DNA from: Salinihabitans flavidus
GTDB taxonomy: Bacteria > Pseudomonadota > Alphaproteobacteria > Rhodobacterales > Rhodobacteraceae
Assembly (NCBI RefSeq): GCF_900110425.1
Contig: NZ_FODS01000005.1
Coordinates: 124,001-188,000, forward strand
Direction: 5' to 3'
Length of the DNA stretch: 64,000 nucleotides
Numbering within the stretch: position 1 is the stretch's first letter; the number at the start of each line of letters is the position of its first letter. This document shows positions 53,226 through 61,290 of this stretch, one piece after another. The notes beneath the pieces were generated by a model, which did not search any database, was not told where the DNA came from, and was given only the letters and a program-made list of their open reading frames with translations. The position numbers and the translations under genes are program-made.

Positions 53226-54650
53226 ATGACACAGATCAAGCTGCACAATACCAAGACCCGCAAGAAAGAGGATTTTACCCCGATCGACCCCGAAAACGTG
53301 CGCATGTATGTCTGCGGGCCGACGGTCTATGACCGGGCGCATCTGGGCAATGCGCGGCCCGTTGTGGTGTTCGATGTGCTCTATCGTCTGCTACGCCATG
53401 TCTATGGGCCCGATCACGTCACCTATGTGCGCAATTTCACCGATGTGGATGACAAGATCATTCGCCGCGCCGAAGAAACGGGCCGCCCGATCGACCAGAT
53501 CACGGCCGAGACGACGCAGTGGTTTCTCGACGACATGGCCGAGCTGGGCGCGTTGGAGCCGGACCAGATGCCGCGCGCGACGCAGTATATCCCGCAGATG
53601 GTCGCCATGATCGAGGATCTGATCGGCAAGGGCCACGCCTATGAGGCGGAGGGGCATGTGCTGTTTGCCGTGGACAGCTGGAAAGAACATTATGGGGAGC
53701 TTTCGGGCCGCACGGTCGACGACATGATCGCAGGCGCGCGGGTGGAGGTGGCCCCCTACAAGCGCAACCCGATGGATTTCGTCCTGTGGAAGCCCGCCGC
53801 GGAAGGGGAGCCGGGATGGGACAGCCCCTGGGGCCGGGGGCGTCCGGGCTGGCACATTGAATGTTCGGCCATGAGCTATGAATTGCTGGGCGAGTCCTTC
53901 GACATCCATGGCGGTGGCAACGATTTGATGTTCCCGCACCACGAGAACGAGATCGCGCAAAGCTGCTGCGCCCACCCCGAGGGGGAGTTCGCCCGCGTCT
54001 GGATGCACAACGAGATGTTGCAGGTCGAGGGCAAGAAGATGTCCAAGAGCCTCGGCAATTTCTTCACTGTGCGGGATCTGCTGGATCAGGGAATACCGGG
54101 CGAGGTGATCCGCTTTGTGTTTTTGTCCACGCACTACCGCAAGCCGATGGACTGGACGGCGGAGAAGGCGCGGGAGGCGGAGCGGACGCTTCGGGACATG
54201 CATCGAGTCCTTCTAGGAATGCTGCCCCATGTCGTTCCGCAGCCTGAAAAAGTGGATGACTACTTCATCGACGCTTTGGCAAGTGACATGAATACACACG
54301 AGTATATTAAACACCTTCACGGTTTTCTCTCTCTCGCTGAGGATGAGGATGTTGTAGATCGCTTTGCCGCTGCGCAGGCTTTGGCTGATGCCTTAGCGTT
54401 CTTGGGTTTGTTTAATCTTGAGTTTGCGAGAAGCGATATTCCAGTTTTTGATCCTGAAAAGCTTCTACGTCTGGCTTCGCGTCTTTCAGAATTGAGGGAC
54501 GCCGCTAAGAAAAAGAAAGACTTCTCGGAAGTTGATGAATTTAAAGATAAACTTAAGGCCAATGGCGTTGAGGTGCGTATTAGCAAGGAAGGTGTTGAGC
54601 TTGTCCTCGGCCCCGATTTCGACCCCTCGAAGCTGGAGGCGTTGAAGTGA
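53226..54650 (+). CDS. cysS: Cysteinyl-tRNA synthetase
   Basis: 474-aa class I synthetase. The first zinc ligand is in [10 protein letters not shown], the HIGH-like motif is RAHLGNARP, and further zinc/active-site residues occur in [11 protein letters not shown] and [20 protein letters not shown] is present in [11 protein letters not shown]. It joins Cys to tRNA-Cys. Sequence at about 54215-54600 (anticodon-side C-terminal region) is much lower in GC than the rest. The protein remains intact and family-like, so a recombined segment, and not decay, is the likely explanation. It has an upstream leader with Cys codons. Confidence 0.95.
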   Translation: MTQIKLHNTKTRKKEDFTPIDPENVRMYVCGPTVYDRAHLGNARPVVVFDVLYRLLRHVYGPDHVTYVRNFTDVDDKIIRRAEETGRPIDQITAETTQWFLDDMAELGALEPDQMPRATQYIPQMVAMIEDLIGKGHAYEAEGHVLFAVDSWKEHYGELSGRTVDDMIAGARVEVAPYKRNPMDFVLWKPAAEGEPGWDSPWGRGRPGWHIECSAMSYELLGESFDIHGGGNDLMFPHHENEIAQSCCAHPEGEFARVWMHNEMLQVEGKKMSKSLGNFFTVRDLLDQGIPGEVIRFVFLSTHYRKPMDWTAEKAREAERTLRDMHRVLLGMLPHVVPQPEKVDDYFIDALASDMNTHEYIKHLHGFLSLAEDEDVVDRFAAAQALADALAFLGLFNLEFARSDIPVFDPEKLLRLASRLSELRDAAKKKKDFSEVDEFKDKLKANGVEVRISKEGVELVLGPDFDPSKLEALK

Positions 54651-54676
54651 TGCGCCTGTCCGCACACCGCCAGCAA

Positions 54677-54812
54677 GCCGCGCAGGGCCCGACCGCGGGG
54701 GGGCGCTGCGACGATGATGCAGGGCACTTTATGGGTCCACATACTGCGACGGTTTTGCGGGTTGCGACGTTGCAAAAGCGCCCGCCCGGGGGGCGGTCGG
54801 GCGCTGCGCGGC
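54677..54812. repeat. Inverted repeat pair in the cysS-cimA gap, with a strong hairpin
   Basis: Arms at 54677-54696 and 54793-54812 are inverted copies matching at 19 of 20 positions, about 96 bp apart. Within the right part, AGCGCCCG (54777-54784) pairs with CGGGCGCT (54798-54805). The 220-bp gap (54651-54870) carries no credible gene. It could end cysS transcription or be a mobile palindromic element. Confidence 0.5.
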
Positions 54813-54870
54813 GGCGCGCCGAGGCGCGCCATGATTCCGCGCGGGCAGCTGGTGGAGAGGGGCGTGCGGC

Positions 54871-56496
54871 ATGACCAGAGAACGCCTCTACCTCTACGAC
54901 ACCACCTTGCGCGACGGGCAGCAGACGCAGGGCGTGCAATTCTCAACCGATGAAAAGCGCCAGATCGCGGAAACGCTCGATGCGCTTGGCGTGGACTACA
55001 TCGAGGGCGGCTGGCCCGGCGCCAACCCCACCGACAGCGCGTTCTTCGACACGCGCCCCGACACGCGTGCGACCTTCACCGCCTTCGGCATGACCAAGCG
55101 GGCGGGGATGAGCGCGGAGAATGACGATGTGCTGGCCGCCGTGATGAACGCGGGCACGCGGGCGGTCTGCCTTGTGGGCAAGTCACATGATTTCCATGTC
55201 AAGGCGGCGCTTGGCATCACGCTGGCCGAGAATACCGAAAACATCGCCCGCTCCGTGGCTTACATGGTGGTGCAGGGGCGCGAGGCGCTGTTCGATGCAG
55301 AGCATTTTTTCGACGGATACAAGGCCAACCCCGATTACGCGCTGGAAACGGTGCGCGCGGCCTATGACGCGGGGGCGCGCTGGATCGTGCTGTGTGACAC
55401 CAACGGCGGGGTCATGCCCCCCGAGGTGCATAAGATCACCCGCGCCGTGATCGCGGCGGGCATCCCCGGCGATCACGTCGGCATCCACACTCACAACGAT
55501 ACCGAAAACGCCGTGGCCAATTCGTTGGCCGCGATCGACGCGGGCGCGCGGCAGGTTCAGGGCACGCTCAACGGTCTAGGCGAACGCTGCGGCAATGCAA
55601 ACCTGACCACGCTGATCCCGACTCTGCTACTCAAGGAGCCTTATGCGAGCGGCTATGAGACCGGCGTGACGCTCACGGCACTTGAGGGGCTGACGCGGGC
55701 GTCTCGAAAGCTTGACGATATTCTCAACCGTGTACCTATGCGGCAGGCGCCCTACGTCGGGGCCTCGGCCTTCGCGCACAAGGCGGGACTTCATGCCAGC
55801 GCGATCCTGAAGAACCCCACGACCTATGAGCATATCGATCCGGGCCTTGTCGGCAACACGCGCATCGTGCCGATGTCGAACCAGGCGGGGCAGTCGAACC
55901 TGCGCTCGCGGCTGGCGGATGCGGGGATCGAGGTCGAAAAGGGCAACCCGGCGCTCGGGCGTATCCTTGATCGGGTGAAGGCGCGCGAGGCGGAAGGTTA
56001 CAGCTATGACACCGCGCAAGCCAGTTTCGAGTTGATCGCCCGCGACGAGCTTGGTCAGATGCCACGGTATTTCGAGGTCAAGCGCTACAAGGTCACGGTG
56101 GAGCGCCGCAAGAACAAGCGCAACAGGATGGTGAGCCTGTCGGAGGCGGTGGTGGTCGTGAAGATCGGCGGCGCAAAGACGCTCTCTGTGTCCGAGTCGA
56201 TGGATGAGACCGGGCAGGACCGGGGCCCGGTCAATGCGCTCTCCAAGGCACTCGCGAAGGATCTCGGCCCCTATCAGGACTATATCGACGATCTGCGGCT
56301 GGTGGATTTCAAGGTCCGCATCACCCAGGGCGGCACCGAGGCTGTCACGCGCGTCATCGTCGATAGCGAGGACGGGCAGGGACGGCGCTGGTCCACGGTG
56401 GGTGTCTCGCCCAACATCGTGGATGCGTCGTTCGAGGCGCTGCTCGATGCGATCAACTGGAAACTGATGCGCGACAAGGCGCCGGTAGCGACGTGA
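54871..56496 (+). CDS. cimA: (R)-citramalate synthase
   Basis: 541-aa enzyme condensing pyruvate and acetyl-CoA for threonine-independent isoleucine synthesis. The N-terminal HMGL-like TIM barrel has LYDTTLRDGQQTQGV, ALGVDYIEGGWPGANP and GIHTHNDTENAVANSLAA (HxH metal site), and TLNGLGERCGNANL. The C-terminal LeuA-type allosteric domain covers about 410-540. The pattern GWPGANPTD and length separate CimA from 2-isopropylmalate synthase. It overlaps the following hydrolase by four bases (GTGA). Confidence 0.93.
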   Translation: MTRERLYLYDTTLRDGQQTQGVQFSTDEKRQIAETLDALGVDYIEGGWPGANPTDSAFFDTRPDTRATFTAFGMTKRAGMSAENDDVLAAVMNAGTRAVCLVGKSHDFHVKAALGITLAENTENIARSVAYMVVQGREALFDAEHFFDGYKANPDYALETVRAAYDAGARWIVLCDTNGGVMPPEVHKITRAVIAAGIPGDHVGIHTHNDTENAVANSLAAIDAGARQVQGTLNGLGERCGNANLTTLIPTLLLKEPYASGYETGVTLTALEGLTRASRKLDDILNRVPMRQAPYVGASAFAHKAGLHASAILKNPTTYEHIDPGLVGNTRIVPMSNQAGQSNLRSRLADAGIEVEKGNPALGRILDRVKAREAEGYSYDTAQASFELIARDELGQMPRYFEVKRYKVTVERRKNKRNRMVSLSEAVVVVKIGGAKTLSVSESMDETGQDRGPVNALSKALAKDLGPYQDYIDDLRLVDFKVRITQGGTEAVTRVIVDSEDGQGRRWSTVGVSPNIVDASFEALLDAINWKLMRDKAPVAT

Positions 56497-57482
56497 CACG
56501 TGTATCCCGCTTTCTTTTCATCGGGCTGGCAATCACGATTCTGGCATATCCAGCACTGTCTCTTGGGTTGATCCTTTCGCAGCAGGAGCGCGCAAAGATC
56601 GACGGGCAGAGCCTTGATTTTTCAAAAGTTCTTTCGCGCGGGTCAACGAGGTCGCTTCCTGTGATAGAAGATCGGGCGCGCGATGGGGCGGTGCTGCACT
56701 CTTTCCATCTGTCAGCCCCCCATAGGGGGGCGCCGCTTCTCGTGTTGCTGCATGGCTCGGGCTGGTACGGCGGGCAGATGCTGGGGTTGGCGCGTGCACT
56801 GTCGGATCGGGCGGAGGTGCTCATTCCCAATCTGCGCGGGCACTACATGGGACCCGGACCGCGCGGTGACGTGGCCTACATCGGTCAGCTCGAAGATGAT
56901 ATCGCCGATTTGGTCTCGGCGCATCGTGCCAAGGGGCAGGCCGTGGTTCTGGCCGGGCACAGCTCTGGTGGCGGGCTGGCGATCCGCTTTGCCGGTGGCA
57001 AACATGGCGGGATGATGGATGCGGCTGTGATTCTTGCACCCTTCCTGAAATACGACGCCCCCACGGTGCGCGACAATTCCGCTGGCTGGGCGCGCCCACT
57101 GACGCGGCGGATCATCGGGCTTTCCATGTTGAACGCTGTGGGTGTCACCGCACTGAACCATCTGACCGTGATTCAGTTCGCCATGCCACAGGAGATTCTG
57201 AATAGCCCGGAGGGGGAGAAGGCGACCACCGCCTATTCCTACGCGCTCAACACCTCTTTTGCGCCACGTGACGACTACCTCGTCGATATCGCCTCGCTGC
57301 CGCCGTTCCTGCTGCTTGCCGGGCGAAGGGACGAGGCGTTTCGCGCGGAACGGTTCGAGCCGACCATGAGCGCGGTCACCGACGCGGGGCGGTATCGCCT
57401 GATTGATGGAGTCGGGCATCTCGAACTGGTCGACTCGCCCAATGCAGCGCGACATATTTCGGAGTTTCTCGATGGTCTCTGA
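56493..57482 (+). CDS. Membrane-anchored alpha/beta hydrolase
   Basis: 329-aa protein. An N-terminal hydrophobic anchor (FLFIGLAITILAYPALSLGL) precedes the hydrolase fold. The oxyanion region is LLVLLHGSGWYGGQ, the nucleophile elbow LAGHSSGGGLAIRF, and the late His is in IDGVGHLELVDS. The likely class is a lysophospholipase-like or peptidase-like serine hydrolase; the substrate is unknown. The start is a GTG overlapping the cimA stop. Its end overlaps the next gene by 11 bases. Confidence 0.8.
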   Translation: MTRVSRFLFIGLAITILAYPALSLGLILSQQERAKIDGQSLDFSKVLSRGSTRSLPVIEDRARDGAVLHSFHLSAPHRGAPLLVLLHGSGWYGGQMLGLARALSDRAEVLIPNLRGHYMGPGPRGDVAYIGQLEDDIADLVSAHRAKGQAVVLAGHSSGGGLAIRFAGGKHGGMMDAAVILAPFLKYDAPTVRDNSAGWARPLTRRIIGLSMLNAVGVTALNHLTVIQFAMPQEILNSPEGEKATTAYSYALNTSFAPRDDYLVDIASLPPFLLLAGRRDEAFRAERFEPTMSAVTDAGRYRLIDGVGHLELVDSPNAARHISEFLDGL

Positions 57483-58236
57483 CGATCTGAGCGCCTGCGC
57501 CGATCTGGTGCGACGGGGCGATCCCGACAGGTTTCTGGCGGTGATGGCGGCGCCGCCGGACGCGCGGGTGCGGCTGTTTCCAATCTATGCCTTCAATCTG
57601 GAAGTGGCGCGCGCGCCCTGGGTTACGCAGGAGCCGCTGATCGCGGAGATGCGCCTTCAATGGTGGCGTGATGCGCTCGAGGAGATCGCCACCGGGGGCA
57701 CGGTGCGCCGGCATGAGGTGGTCACGCCCCTGTCCGACTGCTTGTCTCCAGACATGGCGCGCACCCTTGATACACTGATCGAGGCGCGGCGTTGGGATGT
57801 TCACGAGCAGTCTTTCGAGAGCGAGGATGCCTTTCGCGCGTATATCGAAGCGACAGGCGGTACGCTCATGCTGGTGGCTGGGCAGAGCCTTGGTGCGCAG
57901 GATGTCGATCTGTTGAGTGATGCGGGCTATGCAACGGGGTTGGCCAACTGGTTCTGTGCCATTCCCGAGCTTGAGGCTCGCGGAAAGCAGCCACTTGCCG
58001 ATGGTCGACCCGAGGCGGTGCAGGCGCTGGCCCGCGAGGGGCTTGCGCGGCTGAAACGGGCGCGGCGCGGCGCGATTGAACGCGGGGCGAGACCTGCGTT
58101 GCTCGCCGCCTGGCAGGCCGGGGCCGTCCTGACCCGCGCCGCGAAGGATCCCGCGCGCGTGGCCGAAGGGAAGCTTCTGAGCAGTGAATTTCGACGCCGC
58201 GCAACGCTTCTTGTGCGGGTCATGACGGGCCGGTAG
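57472..58236 (+). CDS. Squalene/phytoene synthase-family protein (NDUFAF6-like)
   Basis: 254-aa all-helical protein of the trans-isoprenyl-diphosphate synthase fold. Segments LFPIYAFNLEVARAPW, LIAEMRLQWWRDALEEI and YIEATGGTLMLVA resemble the NDUFAF6 group, which in eukaryotes supports complex I assembly. The DxxxD magnesium motifs of true phytoene synthases are not intact. A synthase activity is therefore doubtful. Start ATG 57472 has GGAG nearby. It converges on the fur gene with a three-base gap. Confidence 0.75.
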   Translation: MVSDDLSACADLVRRGDPDRFLAVMAAPPDARVRLFPIYAFNLEVARAPWVTQEPLIAEMRLQWWRDALEEIATGGTVRRHEVVTPLSDCLSPDMARTLDTLIEARRWDVHEQSFESEDAFRAYIEATGGTLMLVAGQSLGAQDVDLLSDAGYATGLANWFCAIPELEARGKQPLADGRPEAVQALAREGLARLKRARRGAIERGARPALLAAWQAGAVLTRAAKDPARVAEGKLLSSEFRRRATLLVRVMTGR

Positions 58237-58239
58237 TAG

Positions 58240-58650
58240 TCATTTGCGGATCGGCACGCCGTAAAGTTCGAGCTTGTGTCCCTTGAGACGATAGCCGAGC
58301 TTGCGGGCGATCCGTTCCTGTAGCTGCTCGATCTCGGGATCGACGAATTCGATCACCTCACCCGTCGACAGGTCGATCAGATGATCGTGATGCTCCCGCT
58401 CCGCATCCTCGTAGCGGGCGCGCCCGTCACCGAACTCCAGCTTCTCGATGATCCCCGTTTCCTCGAAAAGTTTCACCGTGCGATAGACCGTGGCCAGAGA
58501 TATCGCGGCATCGCGCTCCACCGCGCGGGCGTGCAATTCTTCCACGTCGGGGTGGTCCGTGCTTTCTTGCAAAACGGCGGCGATGATGCGGCGTTGTTCG
58601 GTCAGGCGCAGGCCCGCAGCCTCGCAGCGCGATAGGATCGTGTCGGTCAT
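58240..58650 (-). CDS. fur: Fur-family regulator (alphaproteobacterial Fur/Mur type)
   Basis: 136-aa metal-responsive regulator. The helix-turn-helix covers LRLTEQRRIIAAVLQ and ISLATVYRTVKLFEETGI. The metal site contains EREHHDHLIDLSTGEVIEF and downstream His/Glu residues. The CxxC structural-zinc pairs of other Fur proteins are absent, as in rhizobial Mur and Rhodobacterales Fur/Mur. Such proteins control Mn2+ uptake. sitABCD in this window is the obvious candidate target. ATG at 58650 is chosen; the long open extension upstream is not Fur-like. Confidence 0.87.
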   Translation of the reverse strand: MTDTILSRCEAAGLRLTEQRRIIAAVLQESTDHPDVEELHARAVERDAAISLATVYRTVKLFEETGIIEKLEFGDGRARYEDAEREHHDHLIDLSTGEVIEFVDPEIEQLQERIARKLGYRLKGHKLELYGVPIRK

Positions 58651-58714
58651 CGGTGCATCCCGGTTGCGTGGGTTTGGTGGGTCTAGCCCTTTGGCGCAGG
58701 CCATGCCACCCATT

Positions 58715-59449
58715 TCAACCATCCTGTGCGATGTCGGCCCAGACTGGCAAGTGGTCGGACGCGATATGTGCCGGGCGCGCCCCGTGGCTGTCGTGCGCGT
58801 GTGCCAAAAGACCGGGGCCAAGCGCGATCCTATCGAGGGCGGCCACCGGACGCGCGGCGGGAAAGCTGGCCCGTGCGGACAGCAGGCGCAGCCCCCGGAG
58901 CGCGGCCTCCAGCGGGGCGGTCCGCCCCCATTCGTTGAAATCGCCGGCGATCACCGTTGGCAGGGGGGGCAACCCTTGCAGCGCGTGGGCCAGCGCGTTG
59001 AGTTGCAGGATGCGATAGCGTCGGATCAATCCCAGATGCAGCCCGATTACCCGCAAGGGGCCGATGGGCGTCAGCAGATCGGCCCGGATTGCGCCACGCG
59101 GCTCCAACCCCGGCAGTTCGATATGCGCGGTCTCCAGCGCGGTCACCTCGGGGCGTACCAGCATGGCGTTGCCGTGCCAGCCCAGGGAGCCCCCGGGCTG
59201 TCCGAACGGCAGCACGCGCCATCCTTCATGCTCCGCCATAGCATGCGGAAGCGCGGCAGGGCGGGGCGCCCTGCGCTTGTCGGCCTCTTGCAGGACCGCG
59301 ACCTGCGCCCCCAGATCGGCAAGTACTTGCAGGGTTCGGTCGGGGCGGCGGCGCATGTCGAGGCCGACGCATTTCTGAAGGTTGTAACTGGCCAGCCGCA
59401 GCAGAGCCGGGCTTGAGTTCTCGATGTTTTCGGGCTTGTGTGTGACCAT
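58715..59449 (-). CDS. Endonuclease/exonuclease/phosphatase (EEP) family protein
   Basis: 244-aa protein of the DNase I-like fold. Landmarks are LASYNLQKCVGLD (Asn), VAVLQEADKRR (Glu), VIGLHLGLIRRYRILQL, VIAGDFNEW and ASDHLPVWADI (Asp-His). The substrate may be nucleic acid or a phosphoester. It has no signal peptide. Its start codon lies in the CATG shared with the divergent DUF2238 gene, which leaves no gap for a promoter; one of these two starts may be misplaced. Confidence 0.85.
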   Translation of the reverse strand: MVTHKPENIENSSPALLRLASYNLQKCVGLDMRRRPDRTLQVLADLGAQVAVLQEADKRRAPRPAALPHAMAEHEGWRVLPFGQPGGSLGWHGNAMLVRPEVTALETAHIELPGLEPRGAIRADLLTPIGPLRVIGLHLGLIRRYRILQLNALAHALQGLPPLPTVIAGDFNEWGRTAPLEAALRGLRLLSARASFPAARPVAALDRIALGPGLLAHAHDSHGARPAHIASDHLPVWADIAQDG

Positions 59450-60107
59450 GAAACTATCCGATCAGGCATATCTGACACTGGCGATCTGGGGCGTGACCGC
59501 AATAGCCTTTTTCGTCGCGGTCTACGAGGCGCAATGGAATCTGGCCTTCGTGGCGCTGGCGACGCTGGCGCTTGGCGTGATCCCGACTCTTCTGGCGGAA
59601 TATGTGCGGATCGTGGTGCCGCGAGCGTTTCAGGCGGCGATCGCGCTTTTCGTGTTCGCGACGCTTCTGCTGGGCGAGGTCTATGGGTTCTACGATCGGT
59701 TCTGGTGGTGGGACATCCTGATGCACGGTGGCTCTGCGATCGGATTCGGGCTGATCGGGTTCCTTGTGGTTTTCACAATGTTTCAAGGGGATAGGTACAC
59801 GGCCCCGCATTGGGCGCTGGCGTTTTTCGGCTTCTGTTTCGCCGTGGCCATCGGCTCGATCTGGGAGATTTTCGAGTTTGCGATGGACCAGATTTTCGGC
59901 TTCAACATGCAAAGATCGGGTTTGATGGACACGATGCTGGACATGATCGTGAACGTCTGTGGCGCGACCCTCGGGGCGCTTGCCGGGTTCTTCTACCTCA
60001 AGGGGCGCGACAAGAGCGGGCTGTCGGCGGCGATCGCCGATTTCGTGGCACGCAATCCGCGGCTTTTCGGCAGGGCCAAACGTCCGCGGCGGACTGACAG
60101 GAAGTGA
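59448..60107 (+). CDS. DUF2238/YjdF-like inner-membrane protein
   Basis: 219-aa protein with about five or six TM helices. The conserved segments YGFYDRFWWWDILMHGGSA and GSIWEIFEFAMDQIFGFN match DUF2238, a family of membrane proteins of unknown function with conserved acidic and His residues. The tail is basic and cytoplasmic (RAKRPRRTDRK). The ATG at 59448 shares bases with the opposite gene's start; ATG 59424 is an alternative. No functional partner is apparent. Confidence 0.8.
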   Translation: MKLSDQAYLTLAIWGVTAIAFFVAVYEAQWNLAFVALATLALGVIPTLLAEYVRIVVPRAFQAAIALFVFATLLLGEVYGFYDRFWWWDILMHGGSAIGFGLIGFLVVFTMFQGDRYTAPHWALAFFGFCFAVAIGSIWEIFEFAMDQIFGFNMQRSGLMDTMLDMIVNVCGATLGALAGFFYLKGRDKSGLSAAIADFVARNPRLFGRAKRPRRTDRK

Positions 60108-60185
60108 TGGCGCCTACACGCGGCGCCAACAGAGTCACTGGTTATCCGTCTTGACTTTTCCCTGTCAGGCCAGTCCTTTGGCGCG

Positions 60186-61082
60186 ATGGAACGCAAGGAT
60201 CAGATCGACCTTTTCGGCACCACGGCGCTGGTGATCTTCGCCTTTACGCTGGCCTTCAATCAGGTGGTGATCAAGGTCACCAATGACGGGTTCAACCCGG
60301 TGTTCGCGGCGGCGTTGCGCTCGATCATCGGGGTGGCGGCGGTGGCCGGATGGATGTGGCTCCGGCGGCTTCCGTTCGTGTTCAACCGGCGCACCTTTGG
60401 CTCCGGCATCCTTGTCGGGCTGCTGTTTTGCGCGGAATTCATCTGTCTTTACAATGCCCTGGACCTGACGACGGTGGCGCGGGCCTCGGTGATCTTCTAT
60501 TCCATGCCGGTCTGGCTGGCGCTAGCGGGGCATTTCCTGCTGCCCGGCGAGGGGCTGACGCGCCGGCGCATGGTGGGGCTGGTGCTTGCGATGATCGGCG
60601 TGGCGTGGGCGGTGTCGGACCGGCAGGCGGGCGAGGCGTCGCTTCTGGGCGATGTGCTAGCGCTGGGGGCAGCGCTGGGATGGGCGGGGATCGTGCTGGT
60701 GGTGCGGGTCACGCCGGTGTCGGAACTGCGCCCGGAGATGCAGCTTTTGTGGCAACTCATTGTTTCGGCTGTGATTCTTCTTGCGGTGGCGCCTCTCTTC
60801 GGGGCGCTGACGCGCGAGCCGGAGGCGATCCACTACGCCGGGATCGCCTTTCAGGCGCTGGGGGTGGTGAGCGCGGGCTATCTGTTCTGGTTCTGGCTGA
60901 TGACGGTCTATCCGGCCTCCGCGGTGGCGTCCTTCAGTTTTCTGTCGCCGGTGTTCAGCGTGTTGATGGGCTGGGCGCTTCTGGGCGAGCAGGTGGGGCT
61001 GACGATCTGGGGGGCGCTGGCGCTTGTGGCGGTCGGATTGGTGCTGATCAACCGCCGGTCGCGGCGCGTGCCGCCGGGGTAA
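60186..61082 (+). CDS. DMT-superfamily (EamA) transporter
   Basis: 298-aa protein with ten TM helices in two EamA repeats. Landmarks include FNQVVIKVTNDGFNPVFAAA and YNALDLTTVARASVIFYSMP in the first repeat, and SFSFLSPVFSVLMGWALLGE in the second. Members export amino acids, metabolites or drugs; the cargo is unknown. It ends before the iteron repeat and is convergent with selO. Confidence 0.9.
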   Translation: MERKDQIDLFGTTALVIFAFTLAFNQVVIKVTNDGFNPVFAAALRSIIGVAAVAGWMWLRRLPFVFNRRTFGSGILVGLLFCAEFICLYNALDLTTVARASVIFYSMPVWLALAGHFLLPGEGLTRRRMVGLVLAMIGVAWAVSDRQAGEASLLGDVLALGAALGWAGIVLVVRVTPVSELRPEMQLLWQLIVSAVILLAVAPLFGALTREPEAIHYAGIAFQALGVVSAGYLFWFWLMTVYPASAVASFSFLSPVFSVLMGWALLGEQVGLTIWGALALVAVGLVLINRRSRRVPPG

Positions 61083-61110
61083 TTCCGCGAATCGCCTCAA
61101 GTCGTTGTTA

Positions 61111-61167
61111 ACGCTGAAAAACCCATGTCGGTATAACGTCGGTATTTTGTCGGTATCGCGTCGGTAT
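61111..61167. repeat. Iteron-like intergenic repeat, copy 2 (GTCGGTAT every 11 bp)
   Basis: CGCTGAAAAACCC (61112-61124) is followed by GTCGGTAT at 61127, 61138, 61149 and 61160, four units at exact 11-bp spacing with spacers AAC, TTT and CGC. It is the reverse complement of the copy at 47428-47492, where one unit has decayed. It lies between convergent DMT and selO genes. Confidence 0.8.
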
Positions 61168-61236
61168 CGTTTGCGGGATTTGCCCCGTTAACCCTGCGTT
61201 CGGTGGGAAACTGTGAAGATTGGGTTAAGAGGCAAT

Positions 61237-61284
61237 CCCGGGGGCGCCGCCCCCGGACCGGAGTATTTTGACCAAGGATGAAGG
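61237..61284 (+). repeat. Dispersed intergenic element, copy 2 (hairpin plus GGAGTATTTT...GATGAAGG)
   Basis: CCGGGGGCGCCGCCCCCGG forms a strong palindrome, followed by ACCGGAGTATTTTGACC and AAGGATGAAGG. It matches the element at 47325-47372 in layout. The hairpin could serve as a terminator for the DMT gene or in both directions. Confidence 0.65.
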
Positions 61285-61290
61285 GGGGCG

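Noticed and set aside
54714-54870. Short frame in the cysS-cimA gap as a possible isoleucine leader peptide for cimA
   Set aside because: It has no run of Ile, Leu or Val codons and crosses the hairpin repeat; no attenuator arrangement is visible.
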